Source of the DNA: JBBKWH01 sp037968855
GTDB taxonomy: Bacteria; Pseudomonadota; Gammaproteobacteria; Pseudomonadales; Moraxellaceae
Direction of reading: 5' to 3'
Length of the DNA stretch: 64,000 bases
Assembly (NCBI GenBank): GCA_037968855.1
Contig: JBBKWH010000021.1
Coordinates: 5,472-69,471 of the forward strand
In this document: piece by piece, positions 52,062-60,632 of the stretch
Position numbering within the stretch: the stretch's first letter is position 1
Layout of the letters: each line of letters opens with the position of its first letter
The notes under the pieces: model-generated
Databases searched by the model: none
Told to the model about the DNA's origin: nothing
The model's input: the letters and a program-made list of their open reading frames with translations, nothing else
Position numbers and translations under genes: made by a program

Positions 52062-53780
52062 ATGCCTATCCACTTATCCCGCTGGACGGTTTGTCTGGCG
52101 ATGCCGCTGGCTGCTGGCGTGCTCTTAACAGCCTGTAGCCGCGCTGATCTGCAACACAGCAGTAAAAAGACACCTCAGCTATCAGAGGCGATCAGTGCAA
52201 CCGATGCCGTCGGTATGCCGATACCTGCACCCTTGATGGCCAGCGAACCGCAAGCCATGCGACACAACATGCAGGCCAAAATGATCGGCATGATGCCGCC
52301 AATGCCATATCCGGCTGCCGAACCTAGCCGTGAGCAGTACCAAAAAACCCAAGAAAACGCAGTTAAATCCACCCAAGCGGATGCGATCTCAACGCTGAGT
52401 TTGGATGTGGATACTGGCTCGTACACCAACGTGCGACGGATGATCAACCAAGGGCAATTGCCACCAGCCGATGCCGTACGGATTGAAGAGTTTTTAAATT
52501 ACTTTCGCTATCAAGATCCTGCACCGCGTGGGCCGCATCCGTTTTCGGTCAATACCGAATTGGCGACCTCACCGTGGACGCCTAATAACCTCTTGTTACG
52601 CATCGGTGTGAAAGCGGTGGATGTCAAAGCTGCTGATCAGCCACCAGCCAATTTGGTGTTTTTGGTCGATGTGTCTGGCTCAATGAATGACCGCGAAAAA
52701 CTACCACTGGCCCAAGCCAGCCTTAAGCTGCTGACCCAACGACTACGGCCACAAGATCGGGTGTCGATGGTGGTGTATGCCGGTCGTACCGCCGTCGAAT
52801 TGCCGTCTACCACGGGGGATCATGAGGCTGAGATTTTGGCCGCGATTGATCGCTTGACGGCTGGTGGCTCAACCAATGGCGAAGCCGCGCTTAAACTGGC
52901 CTATCAGCAAGCCGAAGCGCACAAAATCACAGGTGGGATTAATCGAATTTTGATGATGACCGATGGTGATTTTAATGTCGGTGTGTCCAACATTGACGAC
53001 ATCAAAGCCATGATTGCCAAGGCACGCGAGGGCGGTATTTCGCTCAGTACCTTGGGCTTTGGTCAAGGCAACTATAACGAAGCACTGATGGAACAAGTGG
53101 CCGATGTCGGCAATGGCAACTACAGCTATATCGACGGACTCGATGAAGCCAAAAAAGTGCTCAGCGACGAGCTATCCGCCACCTTTAACACGGTTGCCAA
53201 AGATGTCAAATTGCAGCTTGAGTTTAATCCGGCGGTAATTAAAGAGTGGCGCTTGATTGGCTACGAAAACCGCGTGCTCAATGAGCAAGACTTTAAAAAC
53301 GACAAAATCGATGCAGCCGAAGTGGGTGCAGGCAAAAGCGTGGTTGCCCTGTACGAACTGACCCCTGTTGGTCAAACCGGCTTGCTGGCCGAACGTCGCT
53401 ATGGTGGTGCTGACAAAACCAAAGTAGCCAATAAAAAGTCTGCCAAAACAGACGAGTTGGGCTTTTTAAAAGTGCGTTATAAACAGCCCAACGGACAGAC
53501 CAGTACCGAATTTAGCGTACCAATCGCTGCACGCATGGGCACACTACCGAGCAATGATATGACCTTTGCCGCTGCCGTCGCCGGTTATGGGCAACTGCTC
53601 AACAACAGCGCCTATGCAGGTCAATGGAGCTATGCCAAAAGCGCCATGCTTGCCAAGCAAAGCCTCGGTAAAGATGCCGAAGGGTATCGTCAGGGCTTTG
53701 TTAAATTGGTTGAGTTGACGGATGCCTTGGCACAATCAAACCAAGTCCAACCCAATCCAGTCTCGCCCACTGCGCAATAA
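52062..53780 (+). CDS. von Willebrand factor A-domain lipoprotein (YfbK-like)
   Basis: Lipoprotein signal with lipobox LLTAC (Cys about residue 25), a Met/Pro-rich linker, then a domain including EEFLNYFRYQ. The VWA domain has an intact MIDAS: VFLVDVSGSMND (DxSxS), TGGSTNGEAAL and MMTDGDFNVG. The C-terminal DUF3520-type region ends the protein. 572 residues. From the ATG at 52062 it has AAGGAG ten bases upstream. YfbK family members are periplasmic or outer-membrane proteins of unknown partner. Confidence 0.9.
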   Translation: MPIHLSRWTVCLAMPLAAGVLLTACSRADLQHSSKKTPQLSEAISATDAVGMPIPAPLMASEPQAMRHNMQAKMIGMMPPMPYPAAEPSREQYQKTQENAVKSTQADAISTLSLDVDTGSYTNVRRMINQGQLPPADAVRIEEFLNYFRYQDPAPRGPHPFSVNTELATSPWTPNNLLLRIGVKAVDVKAADQPPANLVFLVDVSGSMNDREKLPLAQASLKLLTQRLRPQDRVSMVVYAGRTAVELPSTTGDHEAEILAAIDRLTAGGSTNGEAALKLAYQQAEAHKITGGINRILMMTDGDFNVGVSNIDDIKAMIAKAREGGISLSTLGFGQGNYNEALMEQVADVGNGNYSYIDGLDEAKKVLSDELSATFNTVAKDVKLQLEFNPAVIKEWRLIGYENRVLNEQDFKNDKIDAAEVGAGKSVVALYELTPVGQTGLLAERRYGGADKTKVANKKSAKTDELGFLKVRYKQPNGQTSTEFSVPIAARMGTLPSNDMTFAAAVAGYGQLLNNSAYAGQWSYAKSAMLAKQSLGKDAEGYRQGFVKLVELTDALAQSNQVQPNPVSPTAQ

Positions 53781-53885
53781 GCACATGGTTTTACCTGATG
53801 TTGCAGGCTGTCACCTATAGACCACCCAGACAGCCTGCTGCGTGCGTTAGGTTGAGTGATCGACATGCGAGATGGAGTAGGCGAG

Positions 53886-54233
53886 ATGACACGGTATCAA
53901 CAGGCTTTGCTCATGATTGGGTTGTGTTGTGGTGCATTACAGGCCCAAGCCGCCAGCTTTGATTGCCAAAAAGCCAAAACATCCACCGAACACGCCATCT
54001 GTGCCACCCGTAGCCTAAATGACCAAGACGTCAAAATGGCCACCATGTACGAGATTGTTGGCCATACCTTGGCGATGGGTGGACGCGGTGCGCTGTATGA
54101 TCAACAACGTGACTGGCTAACCCTGCGTAATCAATGCGGGGCAAAGACTCAATGTCTGACCACGCGTTATCAGCAACGGATTGATCAGTTGCAAGCCTCG
54201 TTAGATCGAGTTTATAGCTATGGGCCTTTTTAA
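53886..54233 (+). CDS. exported LprI-like protein (DUF1311)
   Basis: Signal peptide about residues 1-23 (ALLMIGLCCGALQAQAAS). The DUF1311 core follows (SFDCQKAKTSTEHAICATRS, LYDQQRDWLTLRNQC), with four Cys likely forming two disulfides. Members include LprI of mycobacteria, described as a lysozyme inhibitor, but the core is also found in proteins with other roles. The ATG at 53886 has GGAG eight bases upstream; earlier starts (GTG 53856, ATG 53865) would lengthen the signal peptide. 115 residues. Confidence 0.85.
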   Translation: MTRYQQALLMIGLCCGALQAQAASFDCQKAKTSTEHAICATRSLNDQDVKMATMYEIVGHTLAMGGRGALYDQQRDWLTLRNQCGAKTQCLTTRYQQRIDQLQASLDRVYSYGPF

Positions 54234-54283
54234 AGAGATGAGTATAAAAAAGCCCGACGAATTGGTAATGCCAGTCACTTAAG

Positions 54284-54322
54284 AAAAAAGCTCCACGGTG
54301 CAGATTGCCGTGGAGCTTTTTT
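54284..54322 (+). terminator. intrinsic terminator after the LprI-like gene
   Basis: AAAAAAGCTCCACGG and CCGTGGAGCTTTTTT pair around nine bases, 51 bases after the stop. Confidence 0.88.
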
Positions 54323-54339
54323 CTTGAGTTTGGATAGCA

Positions 54340-54526
54340 GATATTCTTACTTTTGACGCACCAAAAGTAAGCAAAAGTGCCTTTTCGTGCAAAACTCGCC
54401 CTTGCGCAGCAGTGCTGCTCAGGCTCGAACACTTGCACTCAGGCATCCCTGCAAAAAGCACCCCATCTGCTTAACTGATCTGCATTACAACAAATCGGGT
54501 TTTTTGAGCATCGCGACAATCAATAA
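54340..54526. repeat. candidate dispersed extragenic repeat
   Basis: Contains a perfect nine-pair inverted repeat, TTACTTTTG and CAAAAGTAA (54347-54370, six-base loop), followed by a rather conserved-looking text with AAAAGTGCC, GCAGCAGTGCTGC and CACTTGCACTCAGGCATCCC. Elements with a 'TACTTTTGGnGCnCCAAAAGTA' palindrome are repeated in many proteobacterial genomes. Only one copy is in this window, so repetition is not shown. Confidence 0.35.
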
Positions 54527-55279
54527 TTATTGAGCGCCGTACTGGATGCCATCAATTGCACGAGACACGGCAGCGCTTGACTTAAGCATGCCCAAATGAC
54601 CCAGACCAAAGTAGCGTTTGCTATGGTTACTATCAATATCCATGCTCAGCGCGCTGCTGATCGCGACTAACTCGTCGGTGCTAGAACCAATCACCGTCCA
54701 GTCAGTTGCGACCAAGCTTTGTGGATTGCCGTTGCTGGCGGTCCATTTAAAATCTGAGTTGGTACGCGCCATGGCATAGCACTGGCCACCGCAGAATGAG
54801 CTGAGGTTTGTGCCTACATGCGGTGTGCCCATGGTCACAGCATCTTCAACCATCATGGGTGCATAGCCAGCTGCTTGCTCTTGGCTGCCCTGAATGGCGC
54901 TACGCATGATCAAGCCGCCCATCGAGTGACCCAAAATATCAACCACCTGACCTGTTGATATATAGGTTTGGTTGATATAACGGCTAAAGCTAGCACCTAG
55001 CGCACGCCATGGGGTGTCATCGCTGACACTGCTATCCATGTCTTGCAGGTTGACCGTGCAGTTGCTGTCGTTTTTGTAATAGCCAACTGTGACGATGGGG
55101 CCAGTAAAACCTTGGGCTTTTAGCTCGCTGATAATGGTGCCAAAGTAGCTACCACAGTCATAGCCCGTTCCCCAGCCATGCAGCAAGATCACTGGTTTGG
55201 TTTTGTCGTCGGTGCGGGCATGGGTGGTCGCGCTAACACATAGCGTGAGGATGGCCAGAGCCAGTGTTTTTTTGATCAT
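54527..55279 (-). CDS. secreted lipase/esterase (paralogue A)
   Basis: Alpha/beta-fold triacylglycerol lipase-like protein with a signal peptide (residues 1-21, ALAILTLCVSATTHARTDD). The mature part starts KPVILLHGWGTGYDCGSYF (oxyanion region), and the nucleophile elbow is ILGHSMGGLIMRSAIQ. Possible catalytic Asp in SSTDELVAIS and His in LGHLGM. Cys residues near Cys 42 and 74 may form a disulfide. It is a paralogue of the gene at 56234, which starts with the same signal-peptide ending and nearly the same HSMGGLxxR text. 250 residues. Confidence 0.88.
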   Translation of the reverse strand: MIKKTLALAILTLCVSATTHARTDDKTKPVILLHGWGTGYDCGSYFGTIISELKAQGFTGPIVTVGYYKNDSNCTVNLQDMDSSVSDDTPWRALGASFSRYINQTYISTGQVVDILGHSMGGLIMRSAIQGSQEQAAGYAPMMVEDAVTMGTPHVGTNLSSFCGGQCYAMARTNSDFKWTASNGNPQSLVATDWTVIGSSTDELVAISSALSMDIDSNHSKRYFGLGHLGMLKSSAAVSRAIDGIQYGAQ

Positions 55280-55511
55280 GTGAAGGTATCCATCAAAGGG
55301 AAGGCTGCGACGGTAAGAGCCCGTTGCTGATGGCTGATTTTTTCATATTCGCGATCACGGATCTGCGAATTCAGTCACATTTAGATCAGGCGTTGGTCGG
55401 CTAGGGAATGATGTTTCATTGTTGCGTCGTACTTGCCCAGAGGAATGGCATGACATCACATCGCAAACAGCAGTCCGAAGACTGCTGTGATAAATGCTAG
55501 CGTAGAACGTA

Positions 55512-56012
55512 TTAAGCGGGTAAGTCTTTACGCAGACGGCGGGTGAGACCTTTGAGGAAATAACGTAGCATTTGATCGCCACAGGCGCGGTAATGCTTGT
55601 GACCGACACTGCGGAACAGGGCGCTGAGTTCTGGACGGCTGACCGAGAACTCGGCATTGCTGAGCAAGTCCAACATGTCTTGCTCGTGCAGTTCAAAGGC
55701 CACGCGGAGTTTTTTGAGCATCGTATTGTTGGTTAAGGGCACGTAGACGTTCGGCAGGGCAGGCAATGCCGAACCCGCTGGACGCTTGCCACGGCGTTGG
55801 ACGATCAGGCCGTTTAACACATCTTCAAGCACTCGATCTGGACAGATCAGGCGATCTTCCTCTTCGTCACGCATCAAGTAGCATTCCATCTCACGAATGC
55901 TGGGTAGTTCGGTGGATACCGGCTGCTCGGCCAAGACCATCAGGGCCAACACATCAGATTCGCTGATATTGAGCATAAAGCGCAGGCTGCGCAGCACATC
56001 GTTATTCATCAT
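55512..56012 (-). CDS. yehS: DUF1456 protein, YehS-like
   Basis: 166-residue YehS family protein. Begins MMNNDVLRSLRFMLNISESDV and repeats the same motif later as NTMLKKLRVAFELHEQDMLD, the two-repeat structure of DUF1456. The blocks CPDRVLEDVLNGLIVQRRGKRP and CGDQMLRYFLKGL close it. Function unknown in all bacteria. The start at 56012 has GGGAG eight bases upstream and replaces the in-frame TTG at 56027. It lies between the two lipase paralogues on the same strand. Confidence 0.9.
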   Translation of the reverse strand: MMNNDVLRSLRFMLNISESDVLALMVLAEQPVSTELPSIREMECYLMRDEEEDRLICPDRVLEDVLNGLIVQRRGKRPAGSALPALPNVYVPLTNNTMLKKLRVAFELHEQDMLDLLSNAEFSVSRPELSALFRSVGHKHYRACGDQMLRYFLKGLTRRLRKDLPA

Positions 56013-56052
56013 GATCAAGACTCCCAAAGGCCAAGCATACAGTCATACAAAT

Positions 56053-56079
56053 AAAAGCCCCCGACTTTTGGTCGAGGGC
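56053..56079 (-). terminator. terminator downstream of lipase paralogue B
   Basis: On the minus strand GCCCTCGAC and GTCGGGGGC pair around a five-base loop and run into TTTTATTT. It ends transcripts coming from the lipase at 56234 before they reach the YehS-like gene. Confidence 0.75.
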
Positions 56080-56233
56080 CTAGGGTGTCAGACCACGGAT
56101 CGCATGGCCTGAAAGCGATCAAAAACGGTGGCGAGGTGTTGTCATTGCTGTACATCTCGCCGATGGTAGGCATGATAAACGCCAACGGGTTGAAGCGCTA
56201 GTGCTTTAGGTGGACGGTGGGGTATTTTGCGCT

Positions 56234-57001
56234 TTAGTCTGCTGCCGTCACCAACGACTGCACCGCATGGCGCACACAGGCATTAAACGACACCAAGCCA
56301 ATATGAATCGGCCCAGTGACAATAAAACGATGCGCTTTATCAACAGCCAGATTTAAGGCGCTATCTAACGCCACAAATTGATCGGTGGTGGTGGCTTGGA
56401 TCGACCAATCGGTTTGCAACAGGCTTTGTGGATGACCCACCGCGTTGAGCCACTCATAGTCCGGATAATCACGGCGTAAGGAGTAGCATTGTTTGCTACA
56501 CATCAAGCCAATATTGGTGCCTTTATGCGGCGAGCCTAACAACACCGCATCTTCAATCATAATCGGCGCAAAGCCATCTTCGCCTAACTGCGCACCCAGT
56601 ACTGCTGCACGCGTCATCAAACCACCCATCGAGTGAGCAATCACATCGACCGGCTGACCCGTTGAGGTAAAGGTTTGTTGAATATATTGATTAAGCGCCC
56701 GCCCAAGTGCGCGCCATGGGGTGTTATCGGTGATTGTGGCATCGACATTGCGCAGATTCACATCGCAGTTGACGTCGCCTTCGTAATAGCCAACGGTAAT
56801 GATCGGGCCAGTAAAACCTTGTGCAAGCAACTCGGTTTTGAGGTCATGAAAATACGTTGAGCAATCCCAACCGGCCTGAAAATAACTCCAACCGTGGATT
56901 AACAGCACTGGCTTGGTTTTATCGTCAGTGCGCGCATGACTCAGGGTGGTGGCGCAAAGCAATAGGGCGCACAACATGGCCCATAAGGTATGTTTCAACA
57001 T
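56234..57001 (-). CDS. secreted lipase/esterase (paralogue B)
   Basis: 255 residues with signal peptide (LLCATTLSHARTDD), then KPVLLIHGWSYFQAGWDCSTYF and the elbow VIAHSMGGLMTRAAVLG. As in the other copy, a segment with GSPHKGTNIG and the paired Cys in MCSKQCY follows; the His in GPIHIGLV is a catalytic candidate. It resembles the paralogue at 54527 over its whole length, so the two come from a duplication with the YehS-like gene lying between. Substrate not known. Confidence 0.88.
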   Translation of the reverse strand: MLKHTLWAMLCALLLCATTLSHARTDDKTKPVLLIHGWSYFQAGWDCSTYFHDLKTELLAQGFTGPIITVGYYEGDVNCDVNLRNVDATITDNTPWRALGRALNQYIQQTFTSTGQPVDVIAHSMGGLMTRAAVLGAQLGEDGFAPIMIEDAVLLGSPHKGTNIGLMCSKQCYSLRRDYPDYEWLNAVGHPQSLLQTDWSIQATTTDQFVALDSALNLAVDKAHRFIVTGPIHIGLVSFNACVRHAVQSLVTAAD

Positions 57002-57374
57002 ATCAAATACTCAAAAAAATCAATCAGGCTGATTGTCTGGCTATCGGTTGTGCAGACCTAAAACCAAGCAATAGGAATAAATATTCATTTTAACTGTAGA
57101 TAACGCTACAGGTTATGCACTGCATCACAGTTTGCTGATGCAAGCATGAGCAATCCTATCAATAGACCGTTTGGATGCTGATTTTATCAACGTGACTGCG
57201 GCAAATCGGGCGGCAAATCGGATGGCATTGCGGTATTTCGCTGGATTTGTGGCTTGAAACCACAGCCAACATCCCCCATTGCAGATGCACGCAGAAACGC
57301 GATGCTGGCTGTGCATAGCATCACCTCGTTTTTGCGCCTTATTTTTGAACTGATGCTATCGAATGGAGCGCACC
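57002..57374. other. intergenic region between divergent lipase B and htpG
   Basis: 373 bases, holding a heat-shock promoter for htpG (listed separately) and a 12-base tandem duplication, GCGGCAAATCGG twice at 57198-57221. No gene is apparent. Confidence 0.5.
57253..57280 (+). promoter_or_regulatory. sigma-32 (RpoH) heat-shock promoter of htpG
   Basis: CTTGAAA (57253-57259) and CCCCATT (57274-57280) are separated by 14 bases, matching the E. coli sigma-32 consensus CTTGAAA-11/16-CCCCATNT. The expected start is near 57288, giving an 87-base leader to htpG. Confidence 0.8.
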
Positions 57375-59291
57375 ATGAGCGAGACGACCGCCAATACTAA
57401 GCGTCATAGCTTTCAGGCCGAAGTGGCCCAACTACTGCACCTTGTCACCCACTCGCTGTACTCAAATCCAGAGATTTTTTTACGCGAGTTGGTCTCTAAC
57501 GCCTCGGACGCCTGCGATAAGCTGCGTTTTGAAGGCATTAATCATCCTGAGTATTACGAAGACCAATCCGAGCTACACGTTCGGGTCAGCTTGAATCAAG
57601 ACAACAACACCATCGTGATTAGCGACAATGGCATTGGTCTGACCGAGCAAGAAGCGATTGATAACCTTGGCACGATTGCCAAATCAGGCACCAAGGACTT
57701 TATGTCCAAGCTGTCGGGTGATCAAAAATCCGATGCGCAACTGATTGGTCAGTTTGGCGTGGGCTTTTACTCTGGTTTTATTGTGGCCGACAAAATCACT
57801 GTCGAATCACGCAAAGCCGGTGCGCCAACCAGCGAAGGCGTGCGTTGGGTTAGTGGTGGCACAGGCGAATTTGATGTCGAGCAAATCGAGCGTGCCGAGC
57901 GCGGCACCAGCATTATCTTGCACCTGCGCGACGATGCTCACGAGTATCTAGATGCATGGAAAACTAAATCCATCATCAACAAATACTCCGACCACATCAG
58001 TCTACCGATCCAGATGCAAAAAGAAGTCTGGCAAGAGGCCGAAGAAGAAGGCCAATCGGGTCAAATGGTCAAAACCGATGAATGGGAAACCATTAACTCG
58101 GCCAGCGCACTATGGACCCGTGCCAAAAAAGACGTCAGCGATGAGCAATATCAAGATTTTTATAAGCAAATCAGCCGCGACCAAAGCGATGCGTTGATCT
58201 GGACGCATAACCGCGTTGAAGGCAGCACCGAATACACCCAGTTGCTGTTTATCCCCAGCAAAGCACCGATGGACATGATGTACCGCGAGCGTCAGTCCGG
58301 CCTTAAGCTGTACGTCAAGCGCGTGTTCATTATGGACGAGGCCGACAACCTGCTGCCACCGTACCTACGCTTTGTCAAAGGCGTGATCGACAGTGCTGAT
58401 TTGCCGCTAAACGTCAGCCGTGAATTGCTGCAAGAAAGCCGTGACGTCAAGGCGATCCGAGAAGGCAACACCCGCCGCGTGCTCAGCATGTTGGAGCAAC
58501 TGGCCAATAGCGATGACGCCGACAAACAAGCCCAATACGCCAACTTCTACCAAGAGTTTGGCTCGGTATTAAAAGAAGGCTTGGGTGAAGACTTTGGCAA
58601 CCAAGAAAAAATTGCCAAACTGCTACGCTTTGCCTCAACCAATACCGATGAAGTGACCGTCTCGCTGGCCCAGTACAAAGCCAACATGAAAGACGGCCAA
58701 GAGGCGATTTACTACATCACCGCCGATAATCTAGCCGCCGCCAAAAACAGCCCACAACTTGAAGTGTTCCGTAAAAAAGGCATTGAAGTGTTGTTGATGG
58801 CCGACCGTGTTGATGAGTGGGCAATGAACTTCGTCAACGAGTTTGACGGCACGCCGCTACAAAGCGTTGCCAAAGGTGCAGTGGATCTGGGCAAGCTGCA
58901 AGACGAAGAAGAGAAAAAAGCCGCCGAAGCTGCGTCCGAGAGCATGAAGCCGCTATTGGAAAAACTCGGCGATACCCTTAAAGGCAAAGCCAAAGACGTG
59001 CGTATCACCACCCGTTTGGTTGATAGCCCCGCCTGTTTGGTGGTGGGTGAAGGCGAGATGTCTGGTCAAATGGCCCGCCTGATGAAGCAAATGGGCCAAG
59101 CCATGCCCGATGCCAAGCCAACCCTTGAGATCAACCCAGAGCATCCGTTGATCAAACGCCTAGACAGCACTGCACAGTTTGATGATCTGGCCAATGTGAT
59201 TTTTGATCAGGCATTACTGGCCGAAGGTGGCTTGCCAGATGATCCAGCAGCGTATCTGAAGCGGGTGAATGCGTTGTTGATGAATGCCTAA
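57375..59291 (+). CDS. htpG: chaperone protein HtpG (Hsp90)
   Basis: Bacterial Hsp90, a homodimeric ATP-dependent chaperone. The GHKL ATPase domain shows FLRELVSNASDACDKLRFE, ISDNGIGLTEQEAIDNLGTI and GQFGVGFYSGFIVAD. The middle domain carries the catalytic Arg in NVSRELLQESRDVKAIR, and the C-terminal dimer domain ends the protein. The ATG at 57375 has GGAG six bases upstream (ATG 57363 precedes it). 638 residues; E. coli has 624. Reads from a sigma-32 promoter and ends in a strong terminator. Confidence 0.98.
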   Translation: MSETTANTKRHSFQAEVAQLLHLVTHSLYSNPEIFLRELVSNASDACDKLRFEGINHPEYYEDQSELHVRVSLNQDNNTIVISDNGIGLTEQEAIDNLGTIAKSGTKDFMSKLSGDQKSDAQLIGQFGVGFYSGFIVADKITVESRKAGAPTSEGVRWVSGGTGEFDVEQIERAERGTSIILHLRDDAHEYLDAWKTKSIINKYSDHISLPIQMQKEVWQEAEEEGQSGQMVKTDEWETINSASALWTRAKKDVSDEQYQDFYKQISRDQSDALIWTHNRVEGSTEYTQLLFIPSKAPMDMMYRERQSGLKLYVKRVFIMDEADNLLPPYLRFVKGVIDSADLPLNVSRELLQESRDVKAIREGNTRRVLSMLEQLANSDDADKQAQYANFYQEFGSVLKEGLGEDFGNQEKIAKLLRFASTNTDEVTVSLAQYKANMKDGQEAIYYITADNLAAAKNSPQLEVFRKKGIEVLLMADRVDEWAMNFVNEFDGTPLQSVAKGAVDLGKLQDEEEKKAAEAASESMKPLLEKLGDTLKGKAKDVRITTRLVDSPACLVVGEGEMSGQMARLMKQMGQAMPDAKPTLEINPEHPLIKRLDSTAQFDDLANVIFDQALLAEGGLPDDPAAYLKRVNALLMNA

Positions 59292-59314
59292 TTATTCTCG
59301 TTAATCAATGCGTT

Positions 59315-59350
59315 AAAAAAAGCCCATGCCTTGTGTATGGGCTTTTTTTT
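59315..59350 (+). terminator. intrinsic terminator of htpG
   Basis: AAAAAAAGCCCAT and ATGGGCTTTTTTTT pair around about nine bases. Confidence 0.9.
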
Positions 59351-59434
59351 GGCCTAAGCATATTTGGCATGACAGTGACCTACAAATCAGGTAAATAGAG
59401 CGCTCTGATGATTCAATTTTAGGAAAAAAATAGC

Positions 59435-60553
59435 ATGAATCGGGTATTTAAAATCATGAGCAGCCGCTTTGCACCACAGGTTTTGGCGCTCTGTGTGGCC
59501 AGTGTGATGGGCTTACAGGCTGCACACGCTGACGGCATTACAATTACCATTGATATGATTAATGCGATCAATCCAAATACATTACCGATTCTTCCAGACG
59601 CGCCCAATACAGGCGCAAAGATTGCCATCGGTACAGACTCAACTGCATCAGGTAATCAATCCATTGCTATTGGTACAGATTTAACCGCATCGGGCAATCA
59701 ATCTATTGCCATCGGTACAGGCAATACCGTCACGGGTGATCGCTCTGGCGCTATTGGTGATCCAACCACCATTACCGGCAATGACAGCTATAGCCTTGGC
59801 AACAATAACCAGATTTCGGCAAACAATGCCTTTGCCATTGGTAATAACATCGTGATTGCTACGGGTAGTGACAATGCCGTGGTTTTAGGCAGTAATGGCA
59901 CGGCAAATGCTAACTCAGTTGCCATCGGCGCAGGCGCTGTGGCTGATCGTGTCAATACGGTGTCTGTGGGTGCAACGGGTCAGGAGCGGCAAATCACCAA
60001 TGTTGCAGCGGCAACTCAAGCGACCGATGCAGTGAATCTGAGTCAAATGCAAGCGGGTGATGCTACAACGTTAGCGACTGCTAGAGCTGAGGCGAATGCT
60101 GGTAATGCTGCAACATTAGCCACTGCCAAAACTGCTGCGGATGCTGGCGATGCAACCACGTTAACCAGCGCCAATCAATATACCGATCAAAAAGATGCAA
60201 GCGTCAGAACCTTGATCACCACTCATCAAACCACGACTGATCAACGTTTTGCAGCGATTGAGCAGGATTTCACCCGCTTTAGCAACGATGTTGACTCACG
60301 CTTTAAACAGCAAGATCAACGGATTGACCGAATGGGTGCGATGAGCGCCGCCATGCAAAACATGGGTTCTAGTGTTGGTGGGATGAGACAGCGTAACCGT
60401 CTCGGTCTAGGTATTGGTGGGCAGGGCGGTGAGCAGGCGGTTGCAGTTGGCTATCAGCGCGCTGTGTCTGACAATACCTCGATTACCGTGAGTGGTGCGT
60501 TTACTCAGGATGAGGCGTCGGCAGGTGTGGGTGTGGGTTTTGGTTGGGATTAA
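59435..60553 (+). CDS. small YadA-type trimeric autotransporter adhesin
   Basis: Signal peptide to about residue 32 (VASVMGLQAAHA). The passenger head shows YadA-like repeats (SGNQSIAIGTD, SGNQSIAIGTG, NAFAIGNNI, NSVAIGAGA) that form a left-handed beta-roll. A neck (RQITNVAAATQATDAVNLSQ) and a stalk with a duplicated Ala/Thr/Asp stretch follow. The C-terminal anchor is GGMRQRNRLGLGIGGQGGEQ...VSGAFTQDEASAGVGVGFGW, a four-strand beta barrel segment. 372 residues is small for the family, which often exceeds 1000. Substrate or host ligand unknown. Confidence 0.9.
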   Translation: MNRVFKIMSSRFAPQVLALCVASVMGLQAAHADGITITIDMINAINPNTLPILPDAPNTGAKIAIGTDSTASGNQSIAIGTDLTASGNQSIAIGTGNTVTGDRSGAIGDPTTITGNDSYSLGNNNQISANNAFAIGNNIVIATGSDNAVVLGSNGTANANSVAIGAGAVADRVNTVSVGATGQERQITNVAAATQATDAVNLSQMQAGDATTLATARAEANAGNAATLATAKTAADAGDATTLTSANQYTDQKDASVRTLITTHQTTTDQRFAAIEQDFTRFSNDVDSRFKQQDQRIDRMGAMSAAMQNMGSSVGGMRQRNRLGLGIGGQGGEQAVAVGYQRAVSDNTSITVSGAFTQDEASAGVGVGFGWD

Positions 60554-60572
60554 ACTCGGTCATTCCGCAACA

Positions 60573-60606
60573 ATAAAAAAGAGCCTCTCAAGAGGCTCTT
60601 TTTTAT
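60573..60606. terminator. bidirectional terminator between the adhesin gene and the envelope-protein gene
   Basis: AAAAAAGAGCCTCT and AGAGGCTCTTTTTT meet around two bases; stem ends both converging genes. Confidence 0.9.
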
Positions 60607-60632
60607 TGTTGCAATTGCACACAATGCTGCAA

